Shown one piece after another: positions 27,064 through 36,855 of a stretch of DNA of 64,000 nucleotides (its first letter is position 1; the number at the start of each line of letters is the position of its first letter). Made by a program: the position numbers and the translations under genes. The notes below the pieces were generated by a model, which saw nothing but the letters and a program-made list of their open reading frames with translations, did no database searches and was not told the DNA's origin. Origin of the DNA: Azospirillum sp. RU38E. GTDB lineage: Bacteria > Pseudomonadota > Alphaproteobacteria > Azospirillales > Azospirillaceae. The DNA lies in the NCBI RefSeq assembly GCF_900188385.1, contig NZ_FZOI01000003.1, positions 1-64,000 of the forward strand, written 5' to 3'.

Positions 27064-27309
27064 TTATTGATCGCCCGCCAGACAGCCATGTTCCACCGAT
27101 TGTGCCGCCAGTTCCTGGAACTGGGCGAGATAGCGCCCATCCATGGCGATGTTGGGATCACGGATCGTATCGGCATTCAGCTGCCGCATCTGGCTGTTGA
27201 TCCGGTCGCAGGGGCTGGTGCAGGCACCAAGCCCCAGCAAGGCGACACCCAGCACCAGCGGGCCGGGGCGCAGGAGACGGTAAGAGCGGGAAAAGGGGCG
27301 GTGCATCAT
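27064..27309 (-). CDS. small lipoprotein of unknown function
   Basis: The 81-residue product has a basic start, a hydrophobic stretch (GPLVLGVALLGLG) and the lipobox LGAC, so it is probably a lipid-anchored envelope protein. The mature part contains three more cysteines (SPCDRIN and EHGCLAGDQ plus the anchor), an RYLAQFQELAAQSVEHG helix and no recognised domain. Three start codons in a row (GTG-ATG-ATG at 27312-27304) are possible. The first ATG is used. The ribosome-binding site is weak. Confidence 0.6.
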   Translation of the reverse strand: MMHRPFSRSYRLLRPGPLVLGVALLGLGACTSPCDRINSQMRQLNADTIRDPNIAMDGRYLAQFQELAAQSVEHGCLAGDQ

Positions 27310-27425
27310 CACACGCTTCTGACAAAGGGGGAGAATTCAGGCTGACCCTGAACCCACCCCCCGGCCAAAGCGCGGCCTTATGGTGACGGGATTGCGGCAG
27401 AAAGCCCCGTCACCCGCCCTGCCGA

Positions 27426-28157
27426 TCAATAACGCCGGATCAAACCGACCAGCCGACCCTGCACATTCACCCGATCCGCGCCAAAAACGCGGGTTTCATA
27501 GGAGGGGTTGGCCGGTTCCAGCGCAATGGAGTTACCCTTACGGCGCAGCCGCTTCAGCGTCACTTCCTGCTCATCGACCAAGGCCACCACGATGGTGCCA
27601 TTCTCTGCCATGTCGCAGCGCTGGATGATCACCGTGTCCCCATCCAGAATGCCAGCCTCCACCATACTGTCGCCGGCCACTTCCAGCGCATAATGGTCCC
27701 CGGTGGCCAGCAGGGTGGCTGGTACTTCGATGCTGGCGGAACTGTCGCGCATCGCCTCAATCGGCAGGCCGGCGGCGATCCGGCCATAGAGCGGCAGCGA
27801 CACCGCCTCCGCATCATTGCCATTGGCCGAGCGGCCAGGCAGGGCACCGCGGAAATCACCCCGGATGACATTGGGCTTGAATTTGGGCTCCAAGGCCACA
27901 GGGGCCGCCGCGGCTGGTGCCTTGGCCGCGCGGGGAAGCGGCGGTTCGGGCAGGCGCAGCACCTCCAGCGCGCGGGCGCGATGCGGCAGGCGGCGGATGA
28001 ACCCCCGCTCCTCCAGCCCGGTGATCAGACGATGGATACCGGATTTGGACTTCAGCCCCAGCGCATCCTTCATTTCATCGAACGAGGGGGAGACGCCACC
28101 TTCATTCAGCTTCTCATTGATGAAGATCAGCAATTCCTGTTGCTTGCGCGTCAGCAT
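27426..28157 (-). CDS. lexA: SOS repressor LexA
   Basis: LexA represses DNA-repair genes and is inactivated by RecA-stimulated self-cleavage. The 243-residue product begins [17 protein letters not shown] with a winged-helix DNA-binding domain ([20 protein letters not shown]). The cleavage bond is Ala129-Gly130 in GRIAAGLP, and the catalytic dyad is Ser164 (AGDSMVEAG) and Lys202 (VTLKRLR). A long linker rich in Ala and Pro (about 70-120) is typical of alphaproteobacteria. The ATG at 28157 follows AGGGG. Two LexA boxes lie upstream, one inside the promoter, so it is autoregulated. Confidence 0.96.
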   Translation of the reverse strand: MLTRKQQELLIFINEKLNEGGVSPSFDEMKDALGLKSKSGIHRLITGLEERGFIRRLPHRARALEVLRLPEPPLPRAAKAPAAAAPVALEPKFKPNVIRGDFRGALPGRSANGNDAEAVSLPLYGRIAAGLPIEAMRDSSASIEVPATLLATGDHYALEVAGDSMVEAGILDGDTVIIQRCDMAENGTIVVALVDEQEVTLKRLRRKGNSIALEPANPSYETRVFGADRVNVQGRLVGLIRRY

Positions 28158-28213
28158 CGTTACCCCTCGCCGCTTTCCGGATGCCCTGAACGGTTTCCCG
28201 CCAAACTCCCGCA

Positions 28214-28241
28214 ATCATATAGAACAATCCCGGAACGTCAA
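28214..28241 (-). promoter_or_regulatory. lexA promoter
   Basis: On the minus strand TTGACG (28241-28236) and TATGAT (28219-28214) are separated by 16 bases, a good sigma-70 match. A LexA box occupies most of the spacer. Confidence 0.75.
28222..28236. promoter_or_regulatory. LexA box 1 in the lexA promoter spacer
   Basis: GAAC at 28222-28225 and GAAC at 28233-28236 are separated by seven bases, the direct-repeat SOS box known in alphaproteobacteria. It lies between the -10 and -35 elements, where binding would block RNA polymerase. Confidence 0.85.
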
Positions 28242-28247
28242 CCGGAT

Positions 28248-28262
28248 GTTCCGTCTTGGTTC
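28248..28262. promoter_or_regulatory. LexA box 2 upstream of the lexA promoter
   Basis: GTTC at 28248-28251 and GTTC at 28259-28262 are separated by seven bases, a second perfect SOS box in the opposite orientation. It begins seven bases upstream of the -35 element. Confidence 0.75.
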
Positions 28263-28329
28263 CAATTTCTTGCAAACGTTGGCATCGGGATGCGGCGGGG
28301 AGCGGGATTTCGCGTTAAGCGATCGGTGG

Positions 28330-29529
28330 TTACAGCGCGTCCAGTGGCATGATCCGCACCCTATCCCCCGGTGCCACCGCCGGGGCGTGGGGATCGCGCA
28401 GAATCAGACAATCGGCCCAGGCCAGCCGGCTCAACATGCCGCTATCCTGTTTCGGGAAGGGGGTGGCAACCTCCCGTCCCTGATCATCGCGGGACAGCTT
28501 GGCACGGATGAAATCCGCCCGGCTGTCATTGGTGCCCAGATTGCCACCGATCAGGGCCTCGCGCGTCTCATCCGCCGTTGGCAGCCCCTGCATGGCCAGC
28601 AGCAGCGGACGCAGGAACAGCCAGGCGCAGACCAGGGCAGAGACGGGGTTGCCCGGCAGGCCCAGCATGGGCACACCCTTGATGCGGCCGAACATCAGCG
28701 GCTTGCCGGGCCGCATGGCGATTTTCCAGAAATCCAGTTCCAGCCCAGCACCGCCCAGCACCGACCGCACCAGATCATGTTCCCCCACCGACGCCCCGCC
28801 GATGGTGACCAGCAGGTCGGTGCCGCCGGCGGCGGCGGCCAGTTCTGCCAGACTATCGCGGTTATCGCCGGCAATGCCCAGATCCACCGCCTCCCCGCCC
28901 AGCTGGCGCACCAGGGCGCAGAGTGCCAGGGAATTGGAGCTGACAATCTGGCCCGGTGCCAGCGTATCGCCGGGCATCACCACCTCATCCCCCGTGGCGA
29001 GGATGGAGACGCGGGGGCGACGGCGCACCTTCAGCCAGGGCACATTCATGGACGCTGCCAGCGCCAGATCGCGCACGGTCAGCCGCCGCCCCGCCGGCAC
29101 GCCGACATCGCCAATGCTGAAATCCTGTCCCGCCGGCCGTATCCAGCGCCCCGGCCCGCCACCGTCCTTTAAAGTGACGGTGGCGCCGTGATCGTCGGCA
29201 TCCTCCTGCACCACCACCGTATCGGCCCCATCGGGCAGGGCCCCGCCGGTGAAAATCCGCACCGCCTGCCCCGGCCCCACCGTACCCACAAAGGGCCGGC
29301 CCGCCGGGGCCTCCCCGATACGGGTCAAGGTCACCGGGAACGTGGCGATATCCGCCGTGCGCACGGCCCAGCCATCCATGGCCGAAACGGCCGTCGGCGG
29401 ATGCGTCACCCGCGCCACCACATCGGCCGCCAGCACCCGGCCCAGCCCCTGGGTCAAGGGCACCTGTTCCGCCGGCAGCGGCTGGATATTGGCCAGGATA
29501 CGGGCGCGGGCTTCGGAAAGGGGGATCAT
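28330..29529 (-). CDS. moeA: molybdopterin molybdenumtransferase MoeA (first copy)
   Basis: MoeA inserts molybdate into adenylylated molybdopterin. The 399-residue product has the three-domain pattern. This includes LSEARARILANIQPL, the motif SAMDGWAVR, RIFTGGALPDGADTVVVQED, ILATGDEVVMPG, TIGGASVGEHDLVR and the domain III motif GLPGNPVSALV. It sits downstream of moaC in the trp-moa-lexA cluster. A second, more divergent moeA lies at 52853-54073. Confidence 0.95.
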   Translation of the reverse strand: MIPLSEARARILANIQPLPAEQVPLTQGLGRVLAADVVARVTHPPTAVSAMDGWAVRTADIATFPVTLTRIGEAPAGRPFVGTVGPGQAVRIFTGGALPDGADTVVVQEDADDHGATVTLKDGGGPGRWIRPAGQDFSIGDVGVPAGRRLTVRDLALAASMNVPWLKVRRRPRVSILATGDEVVMPGDTLAPGQIVSSNSLALCALVRQLGGEAVDLGIAGDNRDSLAELAAAAGGTDLLVTIGGASVGEHDLVRSVLGGAGLELDFWKIAMRPGKPLMFGRIKGVPMLGLPGNPVSALVCAWLFLRPLLLAMQGLPTADETREALIGGNLGTNDSRADFIRAKLSRDDQGREVATPFPKQDSGMLSRLAWADCLILRDPHAPAVAPGDRVRIMPLDAL

Positions 29530-29556
29530 GGTGCGGCCTATCTGTCAGATCGACGT

Positions 29557-30042
29557 TTAACCCTGCGGTCCTACATAAATCCCGCTCTTGCCGCCTTCCT
29601 TATAGGCAAGCTGGATGGCCCCAATCACCATGCCCTTATCCACCGCCTTGCACATGTCATAGATGGTGAGCGCGGCAACGGACACGGCCGTCAGCGCCTC
29701 CATCTCCACGCCCGTGCGGCCTTTCAGCTTCACGGTGGCGCTGATCTCCACCTTCGACCCCACCTCATCCAAGGTGAAATCCACCGACACTTTAGACAAG
29801 GCCAGCGGGTGGCAGAGCGGGATCAGATCGGCGGTTTTCTTGGCGGCCATGATGCCGGCCAGCCGCGCCACGCCCAGCACATCGCCCTTTTCCATGCCGC
29901 CAGCGCGGATCAGGGCCAACGTCTCCGGCTGCATGGCGATATGGCCGCGCGCCGTGGCGATGCGCACCGTCTCCTCCTTGGCGGAGACATCCACCATGGC
30001 GGCGTTGCCGGCCTCATCAAAATGGGTCAGGCGGCCGGCCAT
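29557..30042 (-). CDS. moaC: cyclic pyranopterin monophosphate synthase
   Basis: MoaC converts the MoaA product to cyclic pyranopterin monophosphate, the first stable molybdenum cofactor intermediate. The 161-residue length is standard. Motifs are [40 protein letters not shown]-like residues (here [19 protein letters not shown]), and [20 protein letters not shown] with the conserved [10 protein letters not shown]. It begins three bases after trpC, so the trp and Mo-cofactor genes share a transcript. Confidence 0.96.
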   Translation of the reverse strand: MAGRLTHFDEAGNAAMVDVSAKEETVRIATARGHIAMQPETLALIRAGGMEKGDVLGVARLAGIMAAKKTADLIPLCHPLALSKVSVDFTLDEVGSKVEISATVKLKGRTGVEMEALTAVSVAALTIYDMCKAVDKGMVIGAIQLAYKEGGKSGIYVGPQG

Positions 30043-30045
30043 GGC

Positions 30046-30864
30046 TCAGGCCGCCGGGGTGAAGGGGGTGGACAGTAAAGCGCGGGTGGCAGCCACCACG
30101 TCGGGCTTGGCCATCAGCGATTCCCCGATCAGGAAGCGGCGCGCCCCGGCACCGGCCAGCCGCGACAGGTCCGCCGGACTGTGGATGCCGCTTTCCGCCA
30201 CCAGATGCCGGCCCGCCGGCACCATCGCCGCCAGCCGTTCGGTGGTGGCCAGATCGATGGAAAGGGTTTTCAGGTTGCGGTTATTCACCCCCAGCAGACC
30301 GCCGGGCAGCGTCAAGGCCCGCTCCATCTCCGCCTCGTCATGTACCTCCACCAGCACATCCATGCCGTAGCCGGTGGCGGCATCGTAGAGGTCACGCGCC
30401 AGCGCATCATCCAGGCAAGCCATGATCAGCAGGATGCAATCGGCCCCCAGCGCCCGGCTTTCGGCGATCTGATAGGGATCGATCATGAAATCCTTGCGCA
30501 GGGCCGGCAGGTCCACGGCCGCGCGGGCCGCCTGCAGGAAAGCATCATCGCCCTGGAAATAGGGGATATCGGTCAGCACCGACAGGCAGGTAGCCCCCGC
30601 CTCCTTATACGCCCGCGCCAGGGTCGGCGGGTCGAAATCAGCGCGGATCAGGCCCTTGGAGGGGCTCGCCTTCTTGATCTCCGCGATCAGGGCCCAGCGC
30701 CCCTCGGCCACGGTGCGGGAAAGGGCGGCGGCGAAACCACGCGAGGCCGGTTGGGCCTTTGCCGCCTCTTCCACCAGCGCCAGGGGGCGGGCGGCTTTGG
30801 CGCGGGCCACATGCTCTGCCTTGTCGGCACAGATGCGGGCCAGAACGTCGGGTGTACTGTTCAT
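30046..30864 (-). CDS. trpC: indole-3-glycerol phosphate synthase
   Basis: TrpC closes the indole ring in tryptophan synthesis. The 272-residue product shows [20 protein letters not shown] (substrate-binding Lys), [35 protein letters not shown] (catalytic Lys), [10 protein letters not shown], and [15 protein letters not shown]. It is a stand-alone enzyme, not fused to TrpF. Its start overlaps the trpD stop by one base (TAATG), so translation is likely coupled. Confidence 0.97.
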   Translation of the reverse strand: MNSTPDVLARICADKAEHVARAKAARPLALVEEAAKAQPASRGFAAALSRTVAEGRWALIAEIKKASPSKGLIRADFDPPTLARAYKEAGATCLSVLTDIPYFQGDDAFLQAARAAVDLPALRKDFMIDPYQIAESRALGADCILLIMACLDDALARDLYDAATGYGMDVLVEVHDEAEMERALTLPGGLLGVNNRNLKTLSIDLATTERLAAMVPAGRHLVAESGIHSPADLSRLAGAGARRFLIGESLMAKPDVVAATRALLSTPFTPAA

Positions 30865-31901
30865 TATTCGGTCACCGGAATATGGGTGATGCTGGCCAGG
30901 CGCTGCAGCGCCAGACGGGCCTGCCCACTGTCAATGGATTCGGCCGCCCTGGCGACGCCCGCCTTCAGATCGGGCGCCTTATCGGCCACCACAAGGGCGG
31001 CGGCTGCATTCAGCAACACAATGTCACGATAGGGGCCCTCGGCCCCGGCGAGTACGGCGCGCAGGGAGGCGGCGTTTTCCTCCGGCGTGCCGCCGCGCAG
31101 ATCATCGGCGGTGGCACGGGGCAGGCCCGCATCCTCTGGCGTGATCTGGAACGTGCGCACAACGCCATGGCGCAGTTCGGCCACATGGGTGGGGCCGGTG
31201 GTGGTGATCTCATCCAGCCCGTCGCTGCCATTCACCACCCAGGCCGTTTGCGAGCCCAGATTATGCAGCACATGGGCCAGCGGCTCGATCCATTGCCGGG
31301 CGAAGACGCCCAGCAATTGCCGCTTCGCCCCGGCAGGGTTGGACAGCGGGCCCATCAGGTTGAAGATGGTGCGCGTGCCCAGCTCCACCCGCGTCGGCCC
31401 GACATTGCGCATGGCGGTATGGTGGCGAGTGGCCAGCAGAAAGCCAATGCCGGCATCGAACAAAGCCCGGCGCACCAGGGTGAAATCAGCATCCAGGTTC
31501 ACCCCCAGCGCCGACAGCACATCCGCCGCCCCCGATTTCGACGAAATGGCCCGGTTGCCATGCTTGGCCACCGGCACGCCGCAGCCGGCAATCACAAAGG
31601 CCACGGCGGTGGAGATATTATAGGTATGGGCCCCGTCGCCGCCGGTGCCACAGGTATCGATAATGCCGTCGGGCGCTTCGATGCCGATGGCCTTGGCGCG
31701 CATGGCGCGCACGGCCCCGGTGATCTCCGCCACCGTCTCCCCGCGCACCCGCAGCGCCATCAGGAAGCCACCCATCTGCGACGGCGTGGCATTGCCCGAC
31801 ATGATGATGGCGAAGGCGTGTTCGGCCTCCGCCTCGCTGAGACTGGCACCGGTGGCGACCTTCGCCAGCAGCGCCTTGAAATCGCCCATATCGCCGATCA
31901 T
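30864..31901 (-). CDS. trpD: anthranilate phosphoribosyltransferase
   Basis: TrpD joins anthranilate to PRPP. The 345-residue product shows the PRPP loop [59 protein letters not shown] with the Arg-rich substrate channel, and GPLSNPAGA. It lies 12 bases after trpG and is coupled to trpC. The start at 31901 is standard, and an internal Met five codons later is possible. Confidence 0.96.
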   Translation of the reverse strand: MIGDMGDFKALLAKVATGASLSEAEAEHAFAIIMSGNATPSQMGGFLMALRVRGETVAEITGAVRAMRAKAIGIEAPDGIIDTCGTGGDGAHTYNISTAVAFVIAGCGVPVAKHGNRAISSKSGAADVLSALGVNLDADFTLVRRALFDAGIGFLLATRHHTAMRNVGPTRVELGTRTIFNLMGPLSNPAGAKRQLLGVFARQWIEPLAHVLHNLGSQTAWVVNGSDGLDEITTTGPTHVAELRHGVVRTFQITPEDAGLPRATADDLRGGTPEENAASLRAVLAGAEGPYRDIVLLNAAAALVVADKAPDLKAGVARAAESIDSGQARLALQRLASITHIPVTE

Positions 31902-31913
31902 CGGCCCCCGCCT

Positions 31914-32531
31914 TCAGGCAACGGTGCGCAGGCGGGGCCCGCGCGTGATGTTGGCCAGTTCCAGGAAATTATCCAGGATCTTGTGACCATTCTCAGACGC
32001 GATGCTTTCCGGGTGGAATTGCACGCCATGGATGGGCAGCGTCTTGTGCGACAGCGCCATGATCATCCCATCATCCAGCCATGCCGTGCTTTCCAGACAA
32101 TCGGGCAGCGTTTCCTTCTCCACGATCAGGGAATGGTAACGCGTGGCTTGGAACGGGCTGGGCAGGCCTTTCATCAAGGTGCGGCCTTCATGGAACACCG
32201 TACCCATCTTGCCATGCATCGGCTGGGGCGCGCGCACCACCTTGCCGCCAAAGGCCTGGCCGATGGCCTGATGCCCCAGGCAGACACCCATCAGCGGAAT
32301 CTTATGTTCGGCGGCGGCATGGATCAGCGGCAGGCAGATGCCCGCCTTGTCCGGATCACACGGGCCGGGCGACAGCACAATGGCCTGCGGCTTCAGCTCC
32401 AGCGCCTGCTCCAGTGGCAGCGCATCGTTGCGCCACACCTGCACATCAGCGCCCAATTCGCCCAGGTAATGCACCAGATTCCAGGTGAAACTGTCGTAAT
32501 TGTCGATGAACAGCAGCATGGCGGAACTCAT
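31914..32531 (-). CDS. trpG: anthranilate synthase glutamine amidotransferase component
   Basis: TrpG supplies ammonia to TrpE for anthranilate synthesis. The protein has [19 protein letters not shown], the oxyanion loop [13 protein letters not shown], the nucleophile in [15 protein letters not shown], and the catalytic pair in [14 protein letters not shown] just upstream supports the start at 32531 (MSSAMLLF), and an ATG at 32519 is also possible. trpE is not adjacent, unlike in many operons. The gene may also serve para-aminobenzoate synthesis. Confidence 0.95.
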   Translation of the reverse strand: MSSAMLLFIDNYDSFTWNLVHYLGELGADVQVWRNDALPLEQALELKPQAIVLSPGPCDPDKAGICLPLIHAAAEHKIPLMGVCLGHQAIGQAFGGKVVRAPQPMHGKMGTVFHEGRTLMKGLPSPFQATRYHSLIVEKETLPDCLESTAWLDDGMIMALSHKTLPIHGVQFHPESIASENGHKILDNFLELANITRGPRLRTVA

Positions 32532-32726
32532 CAGCCTCAAGGACGCGCCCCCTTGGCGCGGGGGCACAGCCTATAGGCAGCAGCGGCACATTTCCAGCCC
32601 GTGCGGTGTTTTAAGCCACGTTACCGGGCGCTGCCCGCCCTGCGGTCACGGCATTGCGGCAGGTCGCCTTTTGTTCCATTACTGGCGGCACGCCATCCCT
32701 TTCCCATGGCATCGGACCCTTCGCGC

Positions 32727-33983
32727 ATGACCAACCCCCGCCGCCCCAACAGCCCCCGTGTTCGCCCGCCGCGCTTTTCTGCCGGCCCCCGCAAGGGTGG
32801 CGGGGGCCGTTCCCGCGCCAAGCCGCCCGCTGGACTGCGCGGATGGTGGACGCGGTTGAGCCAGGGGCGGCGCTTGCTGTCCGGCTTGGGATTTGCCCTG
32901 GTACTGGGGGGCGGGCTGTTCCTGCTGGTGCAACCCCATGGCGGCTATCGCCCGGTTTCCGCCGGCCCTGCCCTGACCCCGGCAGAGGAAATGGCCGATG
33001 CCGAGGGGGAGGATGAGAGCGCCGAAGCCGTTGACGAAGACGCGGCAGAACGGGCCGGCGTGCCGCAACTGCCCGGCAAGGCCCCTGCCATACCGGAAAA
33101 GCCCGCCCCGCAGGCCGCCGCCCCCGCAGCGCCGAAACCCGTTGAGGCACAGCCGGCAGCAACGCCAACGCCTGCACACACCACCCCCGGCACTCAGGTG
33201 GCAGCATTGCCCCGCCTGCCCCAGCCCCTGCCGGCCAAGCCATCCCCGCCCGCCGGCACCCCCGCCTGGCAGCATTACGCCCGCCCGGCCCCCGCCCCGG
33301 ACGGGCGGCCGCGCATCGTCATCGTCATTGATGATATGGGTGTGGATCGCAAACGCAGCGACAAGGTGGTGGCACTGGATGGCAATCTGACCCTGGCCTG
33401 GCTGCCCTATGCCCGCGACCTGCCACAGCAGACCCAGCAGGCCCATGCCAGGGGCCATGAACTGATCGTGCATATGCCGATGGAACCATCGGGCAAGGAG
33501 GATCCTGGCCCCGGCGCCCTGCTGACCCGGTTCGGCGAAACGGAACTGCGCCAGCGGCTGGCCGCCAACCTGTCCGCCTTCACCGGGTTCGTTGGCATCA
33601 ACAACCATATGGGCAGCCGTTTCACCGCCGACCGCGACAACATGGCCATTGTGCTGTCGGAATTGTCGGCGCGCGGCCTGATGTTCCTGGACAGCCGCAC
33701 CACACCGGACAGCAAGGCCGCCCCGCTGGCCGCCCATTATAATGTGCCGATTCTGGCCCGCGACGTCTTCCTGGACCATGTGATGACGCCCGATGCCGTG
33801 GCCAAATCACTGGCCCAGGTGGAAGCGATTGCCAGGCGCAAGGGGGTTGCGATTGCCATCGGCCACCCGCATGATGTGACCATCGCCGCCTTGAACCAAT
33901 GGCTGCCGACGCTGGAGGCCAAAGGCTTTCAGCTGGTGCCGCTGACGGCCGTGCTGCCCGCCGGCCCGCGCGTGAATGGCTGA
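32727..33983 (+). CDS. divergent polysaccharide deacetylase family protein
   Basis: A basic N-terminus is followed by one membrane segment (LLSGLGFALVLGGGLFLLV, about residues 50-70), then a long linker rich in Pro, Ala and Glu (about 75-195). The C-terminal domain of about 220 residues is of the divergent polysaccharide deacetylase type: RIVIVIDDMGVDRKRSDKV, LAWLPYARDL, HELIVHMPMEP, FVGINNHMGSRFTADRDNM and AIAIGHPHDVTIAAL. It is anchored in the inner membrane and faces the periplasm. Activity on envelope polymers is inferred. The ATG at 32706 is an alternative start. It diverges from trpG. Confidence 0.88.
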   Translation: MTNPRRPNSPRVRPPRFSAGPRKGGGGRSRAKPPAGLRGWWTRLSQGRRLLSGLGFALVLGGGLFLLVQPHGGYRPVSAGPALTPAEEMADAEGEDESAEAVDEDAAERAGVPQLPGKAPAIPEKPAPQAAAPAAPKPVEAQPAATPTPAHTTPGTQVAALPRLPQPLPAKPSPPAGTPAWQHYARPAPAPDGRPRIVIVIDDMGVDRKRSDKVVALDGNLTLAWLPYARDLPQQTQQAHARGHELIVHMPMEPSGKEDPGPGALLTRFGETELRQRLAANLSAFTGFVGINNHMGSRFTADRDNMAIVLSELSARGLMFLDSRTTPDSKAAPLAAHYNVPILARDVFLDHVMTPDAVAKSLAQVEAIARRKGVAIAIGHPHDVTIAALNQWLPTLEAKGFQLVPLTAVLPAGPRVNG

Positions 33984-34055
33984 ACCCCGCCGCCTGCCCC
34001 GCAGCTTTGCCGGCCTGGGTTGCGGGTAAGTTGCGGGGAAAATGTGGCGGCGCGA

Positions 34056-34084
34056 TTGACTCCGCGCACCTTCACCACTATACA
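34056..34084 (+). promoter_or_regulatory. rpmH promoter
   Basis: TTGACT (34056-34061) and TATACA (34079-34084) are separated by exactly 17 bases, a near-consensus sigma-70 promoter 47 bases upstream of the rpmH start. Confidence 0.8.
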
Positions 34085-34130
34085 ACGCGCTTCGTTAAAG
34101 CCGTCCGTTTTCCAGACCGGAGTAAGTACC

Positions 34131-34265
34131 GTGAAGCGTCCCTTCCAGCCGAGCAAGATCGTGCGCGCCCGCCGTCATGGCTTCCGTGCCCGCATGGCCA
34201 CCGTCGCCGGCCGCAACATCATCAACAAGCGCCGCGCCCAGGGCCGCAAGCGCCTGTCTGCCTAA
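34131..34265 (+). CDS. rpmH: 50S ribosomal protein L34
   Basis: The 44-residue product reads [20 protein letters not shown] and ends in [10 protein letters not shown], the complete L34 sequence pattern (the central part [15 protein letters not shown] is standard). The start codon is GTG at 34131, supported by GGAG at 34119-34122. A longer frame upstream has no similarity. It is the first gene of the rpmH-rnpA-yidD-yidC-engB block. Confidence 0.96.
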   Translation: MKRPFQPSKIVRARRHGFRARMATVAGRNIINKRRAQGRKRLSA

Positions 34266-34279
34266 GGGTATTTGTTGGC

Positions 34280-34720
34280 ATGGCACCCCAGGCTGGGAAA
34301 AAGGTTGGCCGCTTGAAAAAGCGGCCTGAGTTCCTGGCGGTTGCGGGTGCCAAGCGCAAATGGGCGACAGCGGGCCTGATTGTTCAGGCCCGCGCCCATG
34401 ATGACCGGCAGCATCCTGATCCCGGCCAGCCGGCGATCCGAATCGGTCTTACCGCCAGCAAAAAGGTCGGTGGCGCGGTTGAACGAAACCGCGCCCGTCG
34501 TCGTTTGCGGGCAGCATTGGCCGAGGTGCTGGCCCCCCATGCCAAGGCCGGGCACGATTACGTGCTGGTGGCGCGGGGGGAAACCGTGCATCGCCCCTAT
34601 GCGGCGCTGAAGGATGATCTGGCGCAGGCCCTGAAAAGGCTGAAGCTGTGGCGGGACAAGCCGGGGGATGTGCCCCGTGTGCCGCCCCGGTCCAAGCCGG
34701 CCAAGGAGCAGTGCGAATGA
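34280..34720 (+). CDS. rnpA: ribonuclease P protein component
   Basis: RnpA assists the catalytic RNA in maturing tRNA 5' ends. The 146-residue product has [40 protein letters not shown] and [12 protein letters not shown], with the conserved RNR motif ([10 protein letters not shown]). The C-terminal tail ([16 protein letters not shown]) extends past the fold. It begins 14 bases after rpmH and overlaps yidD by four bases. Confidence 0.94.
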   Translation: MAPQAGKKVGRLKKRPEFLAVAGAKRKWATAGLIVQARAHDDRQHPDPGQPAIRIGLTASKKVGGAVERNRARRRLRAALAEVLAPHAKAGHDYVLVARGETVHRPYAALKDDLAQALKRLKLWRDKPGDVPRVPPRSKPAKEQCE

Positions 34721-35007
34721 GCCCGGCGGCCTGGCTGCTCCGGGCTTTTGTGCATTTCTACCGCTGGTTCATCTCGCCCCTGCTGGGGCCGCGCTGCCGT
34801 TTTCAGCCCACCTGTTCGGCCTATGCGCTGGAAGCGCTGGCCCGCCATGGCGCCATCAAAGGCGGCTGGCTGGCCCTGCGGCGCATCGCCCGTTGCCATC
34901 CCTGGGGGGATTCGGGGTATGACCCGGTGCCTCCCGCTGGTGACAGGGCAGCCCCACCGGGGCGTCAGGCGCACAGGGCGGGCGGGAATTGTTGCGGCGG
35001 GCATTGA
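34717..35007 (+). CDS. yidD: membrane protein insertion efficiency factor YidD
   Basis: The 96-residue product has the YidD pattern: [38 protein letters not shown] and [20 protein letters not shown] with the three conserved cysteines. An amphipathic N-terminus probably attaches it to the inner membrane, where it aids YidC. The start ATG overlaps the rnpA stop (ATGA). It is too short to stand out by length but certain by motif. Confidence 0.95.
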   Translation: MSPAAWLLRAFVHFYRWFISPLLGPRCRFQPTCSAYALEALARHGAIKGGWLALRRIARCHPWGDSGYDPVPPAGDRAAPPGRQAHRAGGNCCGGH

Positions 35008-35089
35008 TTGCCCGCCCATTTCATGTGAGGAACCTGGGGCCCCGGCCCCATCCGATTTTGCCCTTTGGCGGAACCTGGAACACGCACCC

Positions 35090-36817
35090 ATGACGGATCA
35101 GAAGAACCTTATCCTGACCATCGTGATTTCGATCGCGATCCTGTTCGGGTTCCATTTCTTCTATGAGCGGCCGCGTCAGCTGGCCGCCCAGGCGGAATTC
35201 CAGCGCCAGCAGGCGCTGCAGGCCGATACCACCCCGCAGCCGGCCACCACGCCCGGCGCCCTGCCGGGTGCCGCAGCCGATGCCAACGCTGTGCGCGACC
35301 GCGCCGCCGTGCTGGCCGACAATGGCCGTATCGCCCTGTCCACCCCCAGCCTGCATGGCTCCATCAGCCTGCGTGGCGGCCGGATCGATGATCTGACCCT
35401 GGCCAAGTACAAGACCACCACCGACAAGAACAGCCCGGAAGTCGTGCTGCTCTCGCCGCTGGGCGCGTCCGACCCCTATTTCGCTGAATTCGGCTGGGTG
35501 CCGGCCAGCGGCCAGAACGTCTCCCTGCCCAAGGGTGACAGCGTCTGGACCGCCAGCACCGACAAGCTGGCCCCCGGCCAGCCGGTAACGCTGAGCTTTG
35601 ACAATGGCCAGGGTCTGGTGTTCGAACGCACCATCGCCGTGGACGAGAACTATATGTTCACCGTCACGGAGCGGGTGCGCAACCAGACCGGGGAGCCGGT
35701 CAGCCTCTACCCCTATGGTTTTGTGCAGCGCCGGGGCACCCCGCATGAAGCGGGCATGTATATCCTGCATGAAGGCCCGCTGGGCGTGCTGAACGGCACG
35801 CTGAAGGAATTCAAGTACAAGAACCTGAAGGAAGACGGCAAGACCGAGACGCTGTCGTCCACCGGCGGCTGGATCGGCATCACCGACAAATATTGGCTGG
35901 TCAGCCTGATCCCCGACCAGAAGACGGATATTGAGGCCCGCGTGCTGCACCAGCGCGTCGGCACCGATCTCTATCAGGTGGATTTCCGCGGCACCCAGGC
36001 CCTGACCGTGGCCCCCGGTACCACGGCGGAAACCACCCACCGGCTGTTCGCCGGTGCCAAGGTGGTGAACCTGCTGGACCAGTATAGTGAGAAGCTGGGC
36101 ATCGCCGATCTGAACTATGCCATCGATTGGGGCTGGTTCTATTTCCTGACCATTCCATTCTTCCACGCGCTGGATTTCCTGGGCCGTGCCCTTGGCAATT
36201 TCGGTCTGGCCATCCTGGCATTCACCGTCGTGCTGCGCCTGGCTTTCTTCCCGATCGCCAACAAGCAGTATCAGGCGTTCGCCAAGATGAAGAAGCTCCA
36301 GCCCAAGATGGAGGAGCTGAAGAAGAAGCATGGGGATAACCGCGAAGCCCTGTCCATGGCGATGATGGCGCTGTATCGGGAGGAAAAGGCCAACCCACTG
36401 TCGGGCTGCCTGCCGATCCTGTTGCAGATCCCCGTCTTCTTCGCGCTCTACAAGGTTCTGTATGTCACCATCGAAATGCGCCATGCGCCCTTCTATGGTT
36501 GGGTGCATGACCTGTCGGCCCCCGATCCGACGACCCTGTTCAACCTGTTCGGCCTGATCCCGTGGGATCCGCCCAGCATGTTGCATATCGGTGTCTGGCC
36601 GCTGCTGATGGGCGTGACCATGTACCTGCAGCAGAAGCTGAACCCGTCCAACCCGGACCCGGTGCAGCAGAAGGTGTTCATGCTGCTGCCCTTCGTCTTC
36701 ACCTATATGATGGCCAGCTTCCCCGCCGGTCTGGTGATCTACTGGACCTGGTCGAACCTGCTGTCCATCCTGCAGCAATGGTTCATCATGCGCCGGATGG
36801 GCGTGAAGGCGAGCTGA
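35090..36817 (+). CDS. yidC: membrane protein insertase YidC
   Basis: YidC inserts and folds inner-membrane proteins, including F0 subunit c and oxidase subunits encoded elsewhere in this window. The 575-residue product has an N-terminal membrane segment (LILTIVISIAILFGFHFF), a large periplasmic beta domain (about 55-340) and the conserved C-terminal five-segment core. Core motifs include FFHALDFLGRALGNFGLAIL, ANKQYQAFAKMKKLQPKMEE with the C1 coiled coil, and NPLSGCLPILLQIPVFFALY. The start at 35090 gives the normal N-terminus. Confidence 0.97.
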   Translation: MTDQKNLILTIVISIAILFGFHFFYERPRQLAAQAEFQRQQALQADTTPQPATTPGALPGAAADANAVRDRAAVLADNGRIALSTPSLHGSISLRGGRIDDLTLAKYKTTTDKNSPEVVLLSPLGASDPYFAEFGWVPASGQNVSLPKGDSVWTASTDKLAPGQPVTLSFDNGQGLVFERTIAVDENYMFTVTERVRNQTGEPVSLYPYGFVQRRGTPHEAGMYILHEGPLGVLNGTLKEFKYKNLKEDGKTETLSSTGGWIGITDKYWLVSLIPDQKTDIEARVLHQRVGTDLYQVDFRGTQALTVAPGTTAETTHRLFAGAKVVNLLDQYSEKLGIADLNYAIDWGWFYFLTIPFFHALDFLGRALGNFGLAILAFTVVLRLAFFPIANKQYQAFAKMKKLQPKMEELKKKHGDNREALSMAMMALYREEKANPLSGCLPILLQIPVFFALYKVLYVTIEMRHAPFYGWVHDLSAPDPTTLFNLFGLIPWDPPSMLHIGVWPLLMGVTMYLQQKLNPSNPDPVQQKVFMLLPFVFTYMMASFPAGLVIYWTWSNLLSILQQWFIMRRMGVKAS

Positions 36818-36855
36818 GCGAAGGGAAAGATCAAGCCTTTTACGACTATCCCTTG

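Noticed and set aside
27382-27414. terminator after lexA
   Set aside because: GGTGACGGG and CCCGTCACC form a stem, but no T-run follows on the minus strand and the loop is long. I did not call it an intrinsic terminator.
32532-32705. tryptophan leader peptide or attenuator before trpG
   Set aside because: No short frame with consecutive Trp codons and no alternative stem set was found. A single hairpin (GCCCCC/GGGGGC) is too little to support attenuation.
34020-34130. replication origin near rpmH, as in some bacteria
   Set aside because: No TTATCCACA-type DnaA boxes, AT-rich unwinding region or dnaA gene were seen. The region is explained by the rpmH promoter.
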